Counted from the first letter of the stretch, positions 21,023-29,682 are shown. The stretch is DNA of 64,000 nt from Halovivax sp. (GCA_007119345.1 SKPV01000010.1:14335-78334), one strand, 5' to 3'. Notes: generated from the sequence alone by a model not told the origin. Numbers and translations are program-made.

Positions 21023-21130
21023 CCGTCGCCGGGCCTAGACGGCTTTCTGGGTCAACTGTCGCCGGGCCTAGACGGCTTTCTGGGTCAACTGTCGCCGGGC
21101 CTAGACGGCTTTCTGGGTCAACTGTCGCCG
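20998..21130. repeat. 33-bp tandem array seeded from a gene 3' end, 4 copies
   Basis: Copies start at 20998 (inside the gene, with its TAA), 21031, 21064 and 21097. Copies 2-4 are identical, differ from copy 1 at several positions, and have TCA where copy 1 has the TAA stop. The 33-bp period keeps the reading frame. Confidence 0.95.
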
Positions 21131-21189
21131 GCTCGCCTTCCAATCGCGGACCACCTACACGTAAGTAGATCCCGGCCACAGTGCCAGCC

Positions 21190-21954
21190 ATGACGCAGCT
21201 CGCCAACCTGACGACCGAGACGGCCGCTGACGCGCTCGAGACGACCGAGGTAGCGGTGGTGCCGACCGGGAGCACCGAACAACACGGACCGGCGCTCCCG
21301 CTCGGGATGGACCACTTCGCGGCCGAGGCGTTCGCTCGATCGACCGCCGATCGCGAGGATACGGTCGTCCTGCCGACGATCCCCGTCGGCGTCAGTCCGC
21401 ACCACATGCAGTTCGACGGGAGTCTCACCGTCTCGCCGGAGACGTTCGAGGCCTACGTCCGCGAGACGATCGGGAGCCTCGCCGAACACGGCGTGCGGAA
21501 AGCCGTCGTCGTGAACGGTCACGGCGGCAACGCCGGGGCGCTCCGGCGGGCCGCGCGGGATTTGCGGGACGCCCGGACGGCGTTCGCGCCGACCTGGAAC
21601 TGGTGGGACGCGGTCGACGACCTGGCCGAGGAACTGTTCGAGGAGGTCGGCGGCCACGCCGACGCGGCCGAGTCGAGTCTCGTCTGGTACCTCCACGAGG
21701 AGCTGGTCGACCCGGACGCGCTCGCCGACGCCGAAACGCGCGGGAGCGACGCCTGGGGCCGATCGGTTCACGGAGCCAGCGTCGGGTTCGACACGATCGA
21801 CTTCACCGACAGCGGCGCGGTCGGGAAGCCGACCCAGGCCGATCCGGCGAAGGGCGAGCGTCTGTTCGAACGGGGCCGCGAGGAGCTCGACGCGCTCGTC
21901 GAGTGGCTGGCGGCGCGCCCGGTGGCCGACTGCTGGCCGCGAGCGCACCGATGA
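21190..21954 (+). CDS. Creatininase family amidohydrolase
   Basis: Protein of 254 aa with the creatininase signature: GSTEQHGPALPLGMD (metal ligands E, H and D, about residues 27-41), VSPHHMQF, and VVNGHGGN further on. Family members hydrolyse cyclic amides. The archaeal relative ArfB deformylates a purine-derived intermediate in F420/riboflavin synthesis, while others are creatinine amidohydrolases; I cannot separate them here. An alternative GTG lies nine bases upstream at 21181. Its TGA overlaps the ATG of the next gene (ATGA), so the two are translationally coupled. Confidence 0.85.
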   Translation: MTQLANLTTETAADALETTEVAVVPTGSTEQHGPALPLGMDHFAAEAFARSTADREDTVVLPTIPVGVSPHHMQFDGSLTVSPETFEAYVRETIGSLAEHGVRKAVVVNGHGGNAGALRRAARDLRDARTAFAPTWNWWDAVDDLAEELFEEVGGHADAAESSLVWYLHEELVDPDALADAETRGSDAWGRSVHGASVGFDTIDFTDSGAVGKPTQADPAKGERLFERGREELDALVEWLAARPVADCWPRAHR

Positions 21955-23153
21955 CGGGCGACGAGCCGACGGTGGATGGGGAACCGGAGCTGGCCGTCGG
22001 TGCGGACGCGTTCGTTGACGCGGGCGCGGGACTGAATGTGGCGGTGATCGGCGCGGGCGCGATCGGCGCGACCACCGCCTACGACCTCGCGCGCCGCGGC
22101 GCCGAGGTGACGCTGTACGACCGGGGATCGGTGGCCAGCGGCTCGACCGGGCGGGCGGCGGGCGTCTGCTACGACGCGTTCGCCGGCGAGCTGGACGCCG
22201 AGATCGGCCGGGAAGCGATCGAGCGACTCAGGCGGTTCTCGGGCGACGACACGTTCCCGTTCGTCGAATGCCCGTACGTCTGGCTCGCCCGGGAGGGCGA
22301 CGACCGCCGCGCGGAACGGATCCGCGAGGACGTCGTCGAGATGCAGCGAATCGGCGTCGTCGCCGCCGAGATGGAGCCGAACGCGCTGGCCGACCGCTTT
22401 CCCACCCTGCGGACCGACGACGTCGCCGCCGCGGGCATCGCGGGCGCGGCCGGCTACACCGAACCCGCGCGGTACGCGGCCTGCCTCGCCGCGGCGGCGA
22501 ACGGAGCGGGCGCGACGCTCCGCCCGGAGACGCCCGTCGACGTGCGCGTCGATCCGCCGATGATCGTCGAACGCGACGGCGGGGAGCGTCGCGAGGTCGA
22601 CGCCGTCGTCGTCACCGCCGGCGCGCACACGAAGGCGCTGCTGGCCGACGCGGGGATCGATATCGCGATGAAACCCTACCGCGTGCAAGCCCTCGTCGCC
22701 GACGCCGCGTACGACGAGCCGATGTGCTTCGACGCGACCGCCGACTGCTACGTCCGACCGCACCCCGACGGGCTCCTCGCCGGCGACGGGACCGAACGGG
22801 TCGAAGCCGACCCGGACGACTGGAAGCGCGCCGCGAACGACGGATTCGCGGCGGACCTTCGGGAGGCCGTCGTCCACCGGTTCCCCTCGCTCTCGCCGAC
22901 CGTCGATCGCGAGTGGGCCGGGTTGTGCACCGCGACGCCCGACCGAGACCCGCTCGTCGGGGAGGTGGCCGACGGCGTCTTCGTCGCGACAGGGTTCCAG
23001 GGTCACGGCTTCATGCGAGCGCCCGCGATCGGCGACCGGCTGGCCGAACAGGTCGTCGGGGGCGACGGGATCGCGGCGTTCGATCCGACGAGGTTCGACG
23101 GCGACGAACCGTTCGAGATCGAGGCGGGGATGACGATCGATCCGGACGGGTGA
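21951..23153 (+). CDS. FAD-dependent amino acid/sarcosine oxidase-like oxidoreductase
   Basis: Protein of 400 aa with an N-terminal extension of 24 residues, then the FAD-binding GAGAIG motif (residues 31-36) and a DAO-family body (GSTGRAAG; late TGFQGHGFM motif). Members oxidise amines or amino acids such as sarcosine, glycine or proline. The ATGA overlap with the creatininase gene suggests a shared catabolic pathway: creatinine to creatine to sarcosine is possible in principle, but no creatinase is present, so this remains speculative. The C terminus is intact. Confidence 0.87.
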   Translation: MTGDEPTVDGEPELAVGADAFVDAGAGLNVAVIGAGAIGATTAYDLARRGAEVTLYDRGSVASGSTGRAAGVCYDAFAGELDAEIGREAIERLRRFSGDDTFPFVECPYVWLAREGDDRRAERIREDVVEMQRIGVVAAEMEPNALADRFPTLRTDDVAAAGIAGAAGYTEPARYAACLAAAANGAGATLRPETPVDVRVDPPMIVERDGGERREVDAVVVTAGAHTKALLADAGIDIAMKPYRVQALVADAAYDEPMCFDATADCYVRPHPDGLLAGDGTERVEADPDDWKRAANDGFAADLREAVVHRFPSLSPTVDREWAGLCTATPDRDPLVGEVADGVFVATGFQGHGFMRAPAIGDRLAEQVVGGDGIAAFDPTRFDGDEPFEIEAGMTIDPDG

Positions 23154-23270
23154 TCGTCGGTCCGGACGAGTACGGATCGGAGAAACGGACAAGCGACGGT
23201 CCGACCGGAGTCGGACGTTCAACTGCGGAACGGCATCGAATCGATATGCGTCGGCGGAGCGGTCGGCGGA

Positions 23271-23717
23271 CTAGTCGTCGATCGGGATCTCTTCCGCTTC
23301 CGATTCGGGTTCGTCGCCGTTCGATTCGTCGATCGGCGCCGACGACTCCTTCGGAATTTCGATCTTGACGGTGCCGACCTCGCTGAGCCGCGCCGTCGCC
23401 GCCTCCGGGTCGACGATGGCGTCGGCCGGGAGCTCCACCGCCCCGTCGAGCTCCGTGCTCCGTCCGGGAAACCGCATCTCGAATCCATCGTAGTACGCGC
23501 GAAAGCGATCGATGCGAATTTTGACGCGTCCGTTCAGGTACCTGATCTCGAGGTCGTCCGGTTCCGTTCCCGGCGTGTCGAAGATCACCAGATACGCCGA
23601 ACCGTTCTCGAGGACGTCCGCGGGCACCGGCTTTGTCTTCTGGATGTGTCCGTTCGTCCGCCCGAGACCTCTGAAGAGACGCCGGCCGACCGCGTCGCGG
23701 ACGCCGCGGAAGCTCAC
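23271..23717 (-). CDS. Hsp20/alpha-crystallin-like small heat shock protein
   Basis: Protein of 148 aa with an alpha-crystallin-like beta domain (about residues 38-115: SAYLVIFDTPGTEPDDLEI, VKIRIDRFRAYYDGFEMRFPGR) and a C-terminal IEIP motif similar to the IxI/V tail used in oligomer assembly, followed by an acidic tail. These chaperones hold unfolded proteins in the cytoplasm. It is oriented away from the AT-rich block at 23780-23840, which may carry a heat-shock promoter. Confidence 0.82.
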   Translation of the reverse strand: MSFRGVRDAVGRRLFRGLGRTNGHIQKTKPVPADVLENGSAYLVIFDTPGTEPDDLEIRYLNGRVKIRIDRFRAYYDGFEMRFPGRSTELDGAVELPADAIVDPEAATARLSEVGTVKIEIPKESSAPIDESNGDEPESEAEEIPIDD

Positions 23718-24176
23718 GGGGCGGCACCTCGATTCCGGGCCGGAGGGGAGGCCACGGGGCGCGGTCGAGAAAGTACGTACGCCATTCTAAAACAGGATAC
23801 GACGAGGTCGTTCATATCTCTTTTGACCGGTAAAAATAATCGTCGGACGGAGGTCCGACGGCCGAACCTATTCGGCCCGCACGCACGCCGAGACGACCAT
23901 CTCCCGAAAGTTCTCAAGCGATCTATGGGGAACGAACGACGGGATCCCGGTACGGGTAGTCCGCAACTCCCCCCGAAGCACGTAGCCGCCCGCCAGCCCA
24001 CGGTCGGTTCGTGCGAAGAGATCGGTTAGCCTCACATCGGACGGCGTGAACGGCTGGTCGATGACCGCAAGGGCCGCACGGGGCGGCCAATCGGTCACCG
24101 CACGGACCGCGCGAACGGCAGGTCGGTCACCGCGCGGGCCGCACCGAGGGCCCTTGTGCCTCGACGCCCGGGTTCC
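23718..24176. other. Gene-free 459-bp stretch with AT-rich promoter block and 32-bp repeat
   Basis: The AT-rich block 23783-23842 (TTCTAAAAC, TCTTTTGACC, GTAAAAATAATC) is the likely Hsp20 promoter. A 32-bp tandem repeat of three imperfect copies begins at 24057, 24089 and 24121. No open frame has convincing codon usage or an own start signal. Confidence 0.6.
24057..24150. repeat. 32-bp tandem repeat, 3 imperfect copies
   Basis: Each copy carries a GGTCG(A/G)TGACCGC-like core (TCGGTCACCGC in the later copies), starting at 24057, 24089 and 24121. The array ends about 25 bases from the stop of the zinc microprotein. Confidence 0.75.
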
Positions 24177-24341
24177 TCAGAGCTCGATCGGCTCGAGACA
24201 GTCGGTCCCCCCACAGACCGGACAGGTGAGGTCCTCGACGCCGTGATCTTCCGGCACGTCGTACGTGTAATGGTTTTCGAACATGTCCAGGTAGCAGTCG
24301 TCGTCGGTGCATTCGAGCTCTTCGGTCGGTGGCATGGGCAT
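24177..24341 (-). CDS. Cys-rich zinc microprotein (DUF7559-like)
   Basis: Protein of 54 aa (52 if the second ATG at 24335 is used; homologues I recall begin MPPTEELEC). Five cysteines (C11, C16, C40, C43, C48) include a CPVC zinc knuckle. The family is conserved in haloarchaea and of unknown role. It is divergent from the radical SAM gene, with 135 bases between starts. Confidence 0.82.
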   Translation of the reverse strand: MPMPPTEELECTDDDCYLDMFENHYTYDVPEDHGVEDLTCPVCGGTDCLEPIEL

Positions 24342-24476
24342 GAGGAAGCGACCGGGCGCCTTGAACGCTGGGGCACCGGAAGGGCGTACCGAACGACGAT
24401 CGCGGGCGCGATCGGTGCGGGAGTTCGACGGGATCGGTCAGTCAGGGTTTTCAGCGTCGGGCGGCTACGAGCGAGC

Positions 24477-26225
24477 ATGAGAGACCCCGAATCGCTATCG
24501 GTGACCCTCGTCGACGGCTACGTCGACGAGCCCGCCCACTTCGGGGTTCCGCCGTACCTCTCGACGTACCCGCGGTACACGGCCGGCGCCCTGGTCGACG
24601 CGGGTGTCCCGCCGGAGCGGATCACCTACCACACGATCGACGCGCTGCGCGAGGAACCCGGTCGGTGGCGGGACGTCGACGAGGCCGACCTCCTGATCTA
24701 CCTCGGAGGGATGACCGTCCCGGGAAAGTACGTCGGCGGGACGCCCGCGGAGCCCGACGAAGTACGAAAGCTCGCCTGGACGGCGAGCGGGACGTCGCTG
24801 ATGGGCGGTCCGGTCAAGTTCGGCGTCGGGGACGAGAACGCCGGGGCGATCGAGACCGAGCGTCAGGACCTGGACTTCGACTTCGTGGCGAAGGGCGACG
24901 TCGAGGCGGCCGCCTTCGATCTCGTCGAGAGCGGCCTCGAGGGGTTCGGCGACCGAATGCGAGACGTCCCCGAAGTGACCCGGTGGGCCCGGAGGGGCGC
25001 GTTCGTCGTCGAACAGCATCCGAACCACCCCGAGTACCTGATCTGCGAACTCGAGACCTCGCGGGGGTGTGCCTACCGCTGTTCGTTCTGCACCGAGCCG
25101 CTGTACGGCAACCCGTCCTTCCGGCCGCCCGAGAGCGTCGTCGACGAGGTCGACGCGCTCGCCGACCGCGGCGTGGCTCACTTTCGACTCGGCCGCCAAG
25201 CCGACATCCTCGCCTACGGCGGCGACGGCGAGGCGCCCAATCCGGACGCCCTCCGGGAGCTGTACGGCGGCATCCGCGAGGTCGCACCCGACCTGGAGAC
25301 GCTCCACCTCGACAACATGAATCCGGTCACGATCGCGAAGTGGCCGGAGGCGGCGCGTGAGGGGATTCGAATCATCGCTGCGCACAACACGGCCGGAGAC
25401 ACCGCCGCGTTCGGCCTCGAATCGGCCGATCCGGTCGTCCAGGAAGCGAACAGCCTCGCCGTCTCCACCGAGGAGTGTCTCGAGGCCGTCCGAATCGTCA
25501 ACGAGGAGGGCGGCTGGCGACCCGGCGAGGACCGCGAGGACGCCCCGACGTTCGGTCGATCGGCCGCGAACCGGCTTCCGAAGCTACTGCCCGGGATCAA
25601 CCTCGTCCACGGACTGAACGGCGAGCGCCGCGAGACTTTCGAGCACAACAAGGCGTTCCTCGAGCGCGTCTACGACGAGGGGCTGATGCTCCGGCGGATC
25701 AACATCCGACAGGTGATGGCCTTCGCCGGCACCGAGATGTCGGACACGGGGGCCGAGATCGCTCGCGACCACAAGAAGCTGTTCAAACGGTACAAGCGGG
25801 AGGTCCGCGAAGAAATCGACAATCCGATGCTCGAGCGGGTCGCGCCGCCGGTGACCGTGCTCCCGAACGTTCACCTCGAGTACCACCAGGACGGCAAAAC
25901 CTTCGGCCGCCAGCTCGGCACCTACGCGCTGCTCGTGGCGGTGCCCGGCGAGCGCGAACTCGGCCGGACGATCGACGTCGCCGTCGTCGACCACGGATAC
26001 CGGTCGGTCACCGGCGTCCCGTACCCGCTCGACGTGAACGAGGCCTCGATCGACGAGCTCACGGCGGTGCCAGGCATCGGGACGTCCCGCGCGGGGGACA
26101 TCGTCGTCGACCGACCCTACGAGTCGGTCGCCGAAGTCGACGTGGAGCCGTCGGCTGACCTCGACCTCGCCGCGATCGCGACGGCACGGCGAGCCGCCGA
26201 CCCGCCCTCGAAACCGTCCCGATGA
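24477..26225 (+). CDS. Radical SAM protein with C-terminal helix-hairpin-helix (COG1031-like)
   Basis: Protein of 582 aa. An N-terminal B12-binding-like region (1-180) precedes a radical SAM domain with CAYRCSFC (C198, C202, C205) binding the [4Fe-4S] cluster that cleaves S-adenosylmethionine. Near residues 520-545 a helix-hairpin-helix (VNEASIDELTAVPGIGTSRA) follows a TRAM-like stretch. COG1031 members are archaeal; the substrate is unknown, but the layout recalls tRNA-modifying radical SAM enzymes. ATG 24477. The last codons are copied downstream by a 47-bp duplication. Confidence 0.88.
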   Translation: MRDPESLSVTLVDGYVDEPAHFGVPPYLSTYPRYTAGALVDAGVPPERITYHTIDALREEPGRWRDVDEADLLIYLGGMTVPGKYVGGTPAEPDEVRKLAWTASGTSLMGGPVKFGVGDENAGAIETERQDLDFDFVAKGDVEAAAFDLVESGLEGFGDRMRDVPEVTRWARRGAFVVEQHPNHPEYLICELETSRGCAYRCSFCTEPLYGNPSFRPPESVVDEVDALADRGVAHFRLGRQADILAYGGDGEAPNPDALRELYGGIREVAPDLETLHLDNMNPVTIAKWPEAAREGIRIIAAHNTAGDTAAFGLESADPVVQEANSLAVSTEECLEAVRIVNEEGGWRPGEDREDAPTFGRSAANRLPKLLPGINLVHGLNGERRETFEHNKAFLERVYDEGLMLRRINIRQVMAFAGTEMSDTGAEIARDHKKLFKRYKREVREEIDNPMLERVAPPVTVLPNVHLEYHQDGKTFGRQLGTYALLVAVPGERELGRTIDVAVVDHGYRSVTGVPYPLDVNEASIDELTAVPGIGTSRAGDIVVDRPYESVAEVDVEPSADLDLAAIATARRAADPPSKPSR

Positions 26226-26270
26226 CCGGGACCCGGCGAGACGCCGACCCGCCCTCGAACTCGCGACGTC
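26187..26270. repeat. 47-bp duplication of the radical SAM gene 3' end
   Basis: The stretch starting at 26187 (encoding RRAADPPS and carrying the TGA at 26223-26225) recurs from 26234 with a few mismatches. The second copy is outside the gene. Confidence 0.85.
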
Positions 26271-26390
26271 TCACGGATCGACGGAGGTGAAGACCCGACC
26301 GCGATCTCGTCGCGAAAACGGGTGGAGATCCGGATCGTGTCGGTAGTTCTATTATGGTTCGGCCGCATGCAGGGAATTGAGGGTCTGACT

Positions 26391-26792
26391 GTGGAAATAT
26401 CTGAGAAATTGCTGTGTCTGTTCAGCACGAACGTCACCGAAGAGGAGGACCGGTACGTCATCGAGGTGCCCCGACGCGAAGTCGAGACCGGCGACATCGA
26501 CCCCGGAAACATCTATCGGGTCGCACTCATCGCACGCGAGGAGACGGAGTCCTCGAACGACTCCGCGGGCCGGAGCACGCGGCCGTCGGAGCCCCAGCCG
26601 CCGGTCGAGGTCGGCGAAACCCGGTACGTCGAGATCGAAGACATCGGCAAACAGGGTGACGGCATCGCCCGCGTCGAACGCGGCTACGTGATCATCGTCC
26701 CGGGCGCCGAAGTCGGCGAACGGGTAAAGATCGAAGTCAGCGAGGTCAAGTCGAACTTCGCGGTCGGCGAGATCATCGAAGAGACCTTCTGA
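26391..26792 (+). CDS. TRAM domain protein
   Basis: Protein of 133 aa. An N-terminal part (EISEKLLCLFSTNV) and a low-complexity linker precede a TRAM domain (about residues 72-131: YVEIEDIGKQGDGIARVERGY and GERVKIEVSEV). TRAM is an RNA-binding beta-barrel; small archaeal TRAM proteins act as RNA chaperones or cold-shock-like proteins in methanogens. I chose GTG 26391 because the family starts with (M/V)EIS and GAGGGT lies about seven bases upstream. A possible TATA-like TTCTATTATG is at 26347-26356. Confidence 0.9.
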   Translation: MEISEKLLCLFSTNVTEEEDRYVIEVPRREVETGDIDPGNIYRVALIAREETESSNDSAGRSTRPSEPQPPVEVGETRYVEIEDIGKQGDGIARVERGYVIIVPGAEVGERVKIEVSEVKSNFAVGEIIEETF

Positions 26793-26914
26793 GATCGGGT
26801 TCGGTCGACGGATCCGGTCGCCCGACGGACGTCGAAGACGTCCCGCGGCCGGATAACAGGTACCGGACGGGCCGTTCGGATCGGCGATCCCACATCGGAA
26901 CGGGACCGACACCG

Positions 26915-27060
26915 ACGTACCGCCCGCGTCTCGGATCGCTCCTCGCACCGATCCGAGACCGACGGTCCGCTCTCGTCGAGGCTCACTCGCCGTCACCGGA
27001 CCGGTCCGAGACTGATCAACCGCCCACGTCGCGGCTCACTCGCCGTCACCGGACCGGTCG
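26915..27060. repeat. 53-bp repeat, 2 good and 1 decayed copy, covering a gene 3' end
   Basis: A 27-base identical stretch begins at 26980 and 27033. The second carries the stop (27036-27038, minus strand) and final codons of the YkgJ gene. A third, decayed copy can be aligned from about 26915. The rest of the gap 26793-26914 shows no feature. Confidence 0.8.
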
Positions 27061-27773
27061 GCGCCCGACCCCCGGGCGGTGCCGTCGGGTCGCTTCGCGC
27101 CCTCGGAGTCGTGGACGACGATCTCGCCGGGCGAACGCTCGACCGGCTCGTACGCGTCTCTGACCGCGATCGCCTCCGCGAGTTCGCGGACGGCCCGTTC
27201 TTTCAGCGTTTCGGCCAGCGACTCGGCGTTGAGCCGCGAAATCTCCCGTCCCAATCCCTCACACTCGTGAGCCCGGACGACCCCAGCTTCGTCCACCGCG
27301 TCGCCCATGGGTTGACTCGTCCCGTCGAGGGCGACGCTGAACGGATAGGTTCGACAGATGAGCGGACGGTCGGGGTGGACCGTGCAGGCGCCGGTACCGG
27401 CGCGCTCCTCGTAGAAGACGCAGTCGCCGCACGCGTCCGTCTGGAGGGCCCACTCGAACGTCTCTCCCTCGACAGTTTCGTCCTCGTCCGACGCCAGTCC
27501 GTACGGCATCGGTCGGGCGACGTCCCGCCAATCGTCCGACCCGCTCGCATCGCGGAGGCGTCGAACCTCGTCCGGAAAGACAGTCGCGGTGTGATCCTCA
27601 CGATCCGGTCGCTCGGTCGACTCGATCGCGTCGTCCCCGCCACCGCATCCCGGATCGGCCCGACAGCACGCACCGCAGCGCGTGCACTCGAATCCGATCG
27701 ACTCGATCGCGTCGGCGAGATCGGTCGGATCGAGCGCGCGTGCGCGTTCGAGTTCCGCCTCGAGGGACTTCAC
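27036..27773 (-). CDS. YkgJ family cysteine-cluster protein
   Basis: Protein of 245 aa with the YkgJ/CxxCxxCC pattern CTRCGACC near residues 30-37, then further cysteines in DACGDCVFYE, GACTVHP and RPLICRTYPF, which probably bind zinc or an Fe-S cluster. The biochemical role is unknown. The C terminus is polar and low in complexity. It is the last gene of a minus-strand group (winged-helix, MBL, YkgJ; gaps 44 and 72 bases). Its stop region is duplicated downstream. Confidence 0.87.
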   Translation of the reverse strand: MKSLEAELERARALDPTDLADAIESIGFECTRCGACCRADPGCGGGDDAIESTERPDREDHTATVFPDEVRRLRDASGSDDWRDVARPMPYGLASDEDETVEGETFEWALQTDACGDCVFYEERAGTGACTVHPDRPLICRTYPFSVALDGTSQPMGDAVDEAGVVRAHECEGLGREISRLNAESLAETLKERAVRELAEAIAVRDAYEPVERSPGEIVVHDSEGAKRPDGTARGSGADRSGDGE

Positions 27774-27845
27774 GAATCGTCCTACGCCTCCGCGGTGAAA
27801 AGCCCGCCGCTCTCGGCCCGAACTGGAGCGTACCGATCCGGACGG

Positions 27846-28625
27846 TCACCGCGGACGAGCGCGCTCGCCGTCCCACTCGATCCGGTCGTCCGCGGCCAGC
27901 TTCCGGAGGTGGGCGATCACCGTCGCCCGGGCGAGATCCTCGACGCCCGAGAGATCCTTCTCGTAGGCGCGATCGACGATCTCGTCCGGGGCGCGGGCGC
28001 CGCTCGCGACCGCCTCGTAGACGCGGCGTTCGCGACGCTCACGGTGTTCGATAAGTCGGTCGAGAACCGCGGCCGGCCGCTCGATCGGCGGCCCGTGGCC
28101 GGGCAGCAGAGTCGGCGGGTCCAGCGAGCGAAGGCGACGGAGCGCGTTCAGGTACGCGCGCATGTCGGCGTTCGGACCGCCGACGACGACGCTCCCCTCC
28201 CGAACCGCACAGTCGCCACAGCAGACCGGACCGCCGCCGACGTCCACCCCGAGGTGGTCGGGGGCGTGACCGGGGAGCGCCAGGATCCGTACCCGTCCGG
28301 TCCCGAGTTCGAGCCGATCGCCGTCGCCGAACGCGTCGTCCGGTTCGAACCCGGTCGCCGCTTCGAACCGGTCGGTGTGGCTCCGAAGCGCCCAGCACGT
28401 CGCGTCCAGCTCGTCGCGGTAGGCGGCCACGGCGCCGACGTGGTCGGGGTGAGTGTGGGTAACGAGGATGTGTTCGACGCCCCTGGCCCTAACGAGTTCG
28501 TCTAGCTGGTCCGTTCGCGCGGCGGGGTCGACGAGCAGCGCCGGATCTCGACCGACGACGTACGCGTTCGTGGTGCCGTGGGGAGCGCTCGTCTCCGTCG
28601 ACAGCGCGCGTCTGACGACGTCCAT
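27846..28625 (-). CDS. MBL-fold metallo-hydrolase (LACTB2/glyoxalase II-like)
   Basis: Protein of 259 aa with the metal site THTHPDH (residues 56-62), a later LPGHAPDHLG (third His), a Cys/Asp ligand in VCCGDCA, and LLPGHGPPI. A C-terminal winged-helix-like segment (residues 200-255) matches the LACTB2-type layout. It probably hydrolyses a thioester or phosphodiester; the substrate is unknown. Cytoplasmic. It sits between the winged-helix gene upstream and YkgJ downstream. Confidence 0.87.
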   Translation of the reverse strand: MDVVRRALSTETSAPHGTTNAYVVGRDPALLVDPAARTDQLDELVRARGVEHILVTHTHPDHVGAVAAYRDELDATCWALRSHTDRFEAATGFEPDDAFGDGDRLELGTGRVRILALPGHAPDHLGVDVGGGPVCCGDCAVREGSVVVGGPNADMRAYLNALRRLRSLDPPTLLPGHGPPIERPAAVLDRLIEHRERRERRVYEAVASGARAPDEIVDRAYEKDLSGVEDLARATVIAHLRKLAADDRIEWDGERARPR

Positions 28626-28669
28626 GTCGGATCAATCCGCCGATGGAAAAAGTGCGTGTCGTCTCGCGA

Positions 28670-28951
28670 TCAGTGATTGAGGAAGTACACCTGCTTGCGC
28701 GCGTCGCGGAAGCTGTAGCGCGAACCGACGAGGTCGACCTCCTGGAGGCGGTTCAACGCGTACCGGACCGTCCGGTCGGGCAGGAGCGACTCCTCGGCCA
28801 GCTGTCCCTGCGAGAGCGGGGAGTCGGATTCGAGCACCTTGGCGACCAGCTTCGCGCTGGGCGGTAAGTCGCGCAGGCGGTCGCGGTACTCGGCTTCCGA
28901 GAGGGGTTCCTCGGGGAGCGCGGACGGTTCGTCGGTGGTACTCGTGCTCAT
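28670..28951 (-). CDS. Winged-helix DNA-binding protein (MarR-like)
   Basis: Protein of 93 aa with a helix-turn-helix core (SPLSQGQLAEESLLPDRTVRYALNRL in two helices, residues 46-71) and a following wing (SRYSFRDARKQVYFL). This compact family is highly conserved in haloarchaea; targets are unknown. ATG 28951 was chosen; a GTG nine bases upstream is the alternative. It heads the group with the MBL and YkgJ genes, and a TATA-like element lies about 40 bases upstream. Confidence 0.85.
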   Translation of the reverse strand: MSTSTTDEPSALPEEPLSEAEYRDRLRDLPPSAKLVAKVLESDSPLSQGQLAEESLLPDRTVRYALNRLQEVDLVGSRYSFRDARKQVYFLNH

Positions 28952-28985
28952 GCATGCCACGGGGCGGACGAAGGTGGTAAAGCTT

Positions 28986-28996
28986 CCCTATATGGG
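28986..28996 (-). promoter_or_regulatory. Putative TATA element of the winged-helix gene
   Basis: CCCATATAGGG (minus strand) lies roughly 35-45 bases before ATG 28951. Its near-palindromic form could also be an operator for the encoded regulator. Both roles are inferred. Confidence 0.35.
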
Positions 28997-29107
28997 CGTA
29001 CAAACAATCCAGTTAATAGAAGGAATATAATGGCATATTATCTCACTCGGTCACGGCCGTGCGGTGATCGAACGATCGACGGACGAGACGGTCGGTTCCG
29101 CACTCCC

Positions 29108-29252
29108 GTCGTACCGGAGCGGATAACCGTATCGCGACGTGTCCGGCGTGGATAACCGTGTCGCGACGTACCAGAGCGGATAACCGTGTCGCGACGTACC
29201 AGAGCGGATAACCGTGTCGCGACGTACCAGAGCGGATAACCGTATCGCGAGC
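29108..29252. repeat. 28-bp tandem repeat, 5 copies, abutting a start codon
   Basis: Core GGATAACCGT occurs at 29121, 29150, 29178, 29206 and 29234 (spacing 29, 28, 28, 28). The last copy places GATAACC about 28 bases before ATG 29264, where a TATA box of a leaderless transcript would be. The rest of the 312-base gap (28952-29107) is AT-rich and probably holds the winged-helix promoter. Confidence 0.93.
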
Positions 29253-29263
29253 AGAGAGGGCGC

Positions 29264-29662
29264 ATGGAATCCATCCCCGACGAATACCGGGACCTCTTCG
29301 AGCGCGAGACGATCGCCCACTTCGCGACGCTGATGCCCGACGGAACGCCCCAGGTCACGCCGGTGTGGATCGACGCGGACGAGGACGGGTTCGTACTGGT
29401 CAATACGGCGCGCGGTCGACAGAAAGAGCGGAACGTCCGCGCGGACCCCCGGGTTGGCCTGTCGATCACCGATCCGTCCGATCCGTACCGATACCTGTCC
29501 ATCCGAGGCGAAGTTCACGAAGTGACCGAAGACCGCGCCGTCGAGCACATCGACGAGCTCGCGCGGCGGTACATGGACGTCGAGGAGTATCCCCACCACG
29601 GCGAGGAGCGGGGCCCTCGCGTCGTCATTCGAATTCGGCCCGACAGCGTCGTCGGAAATTGA
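29264..29662 (+). CDS. PPOX-class F420-dependent oxidoreductase-like protein
   Basis: Protein of 132 aa with the split-barrel flavin/F420-binding fold: an HFATLMPDGTPQVTPVW first strand pair and a VLVNTARGRQKERNVRADPRV motif near residues 44-64, typical of the TIGR03618 F420-dependent family. It probably reduces an unknown small molecule. It is flanked by tandem arrays on both sides (28-bp upstream, 23-bp downstream), so its promoter must lie within repeat DNA. Confidence 0.88.
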   Translation: MESIPDEYRDLFERETIAHFATLMPDGTPQVTPVWIDADEDGFVLVNTARGRQKERNVRADPRVGLSITDPSDPYRYLSIRGEVHEVTEDRAVEHIDELARRYMDVEEYPHHGEERGPRVVIRIRPDSVVGN

Positions 29663-29682
29663 GGGTCGGGGCTCGCGATCGT

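Noticed and set aside
21190..23153. Complete creatinine-to-glycine pathway
   Set aside because: The amidase and FAD oxidase are coupled, but no creatinase is found, so the pathway cannot be claimed.
23868..24098. Minus-strand frame of 76 codons between Hsp20 and the zinc protein
   Set aside because: No family resemblance, codon usage is poor and it overlaps the 32-bp repeat.
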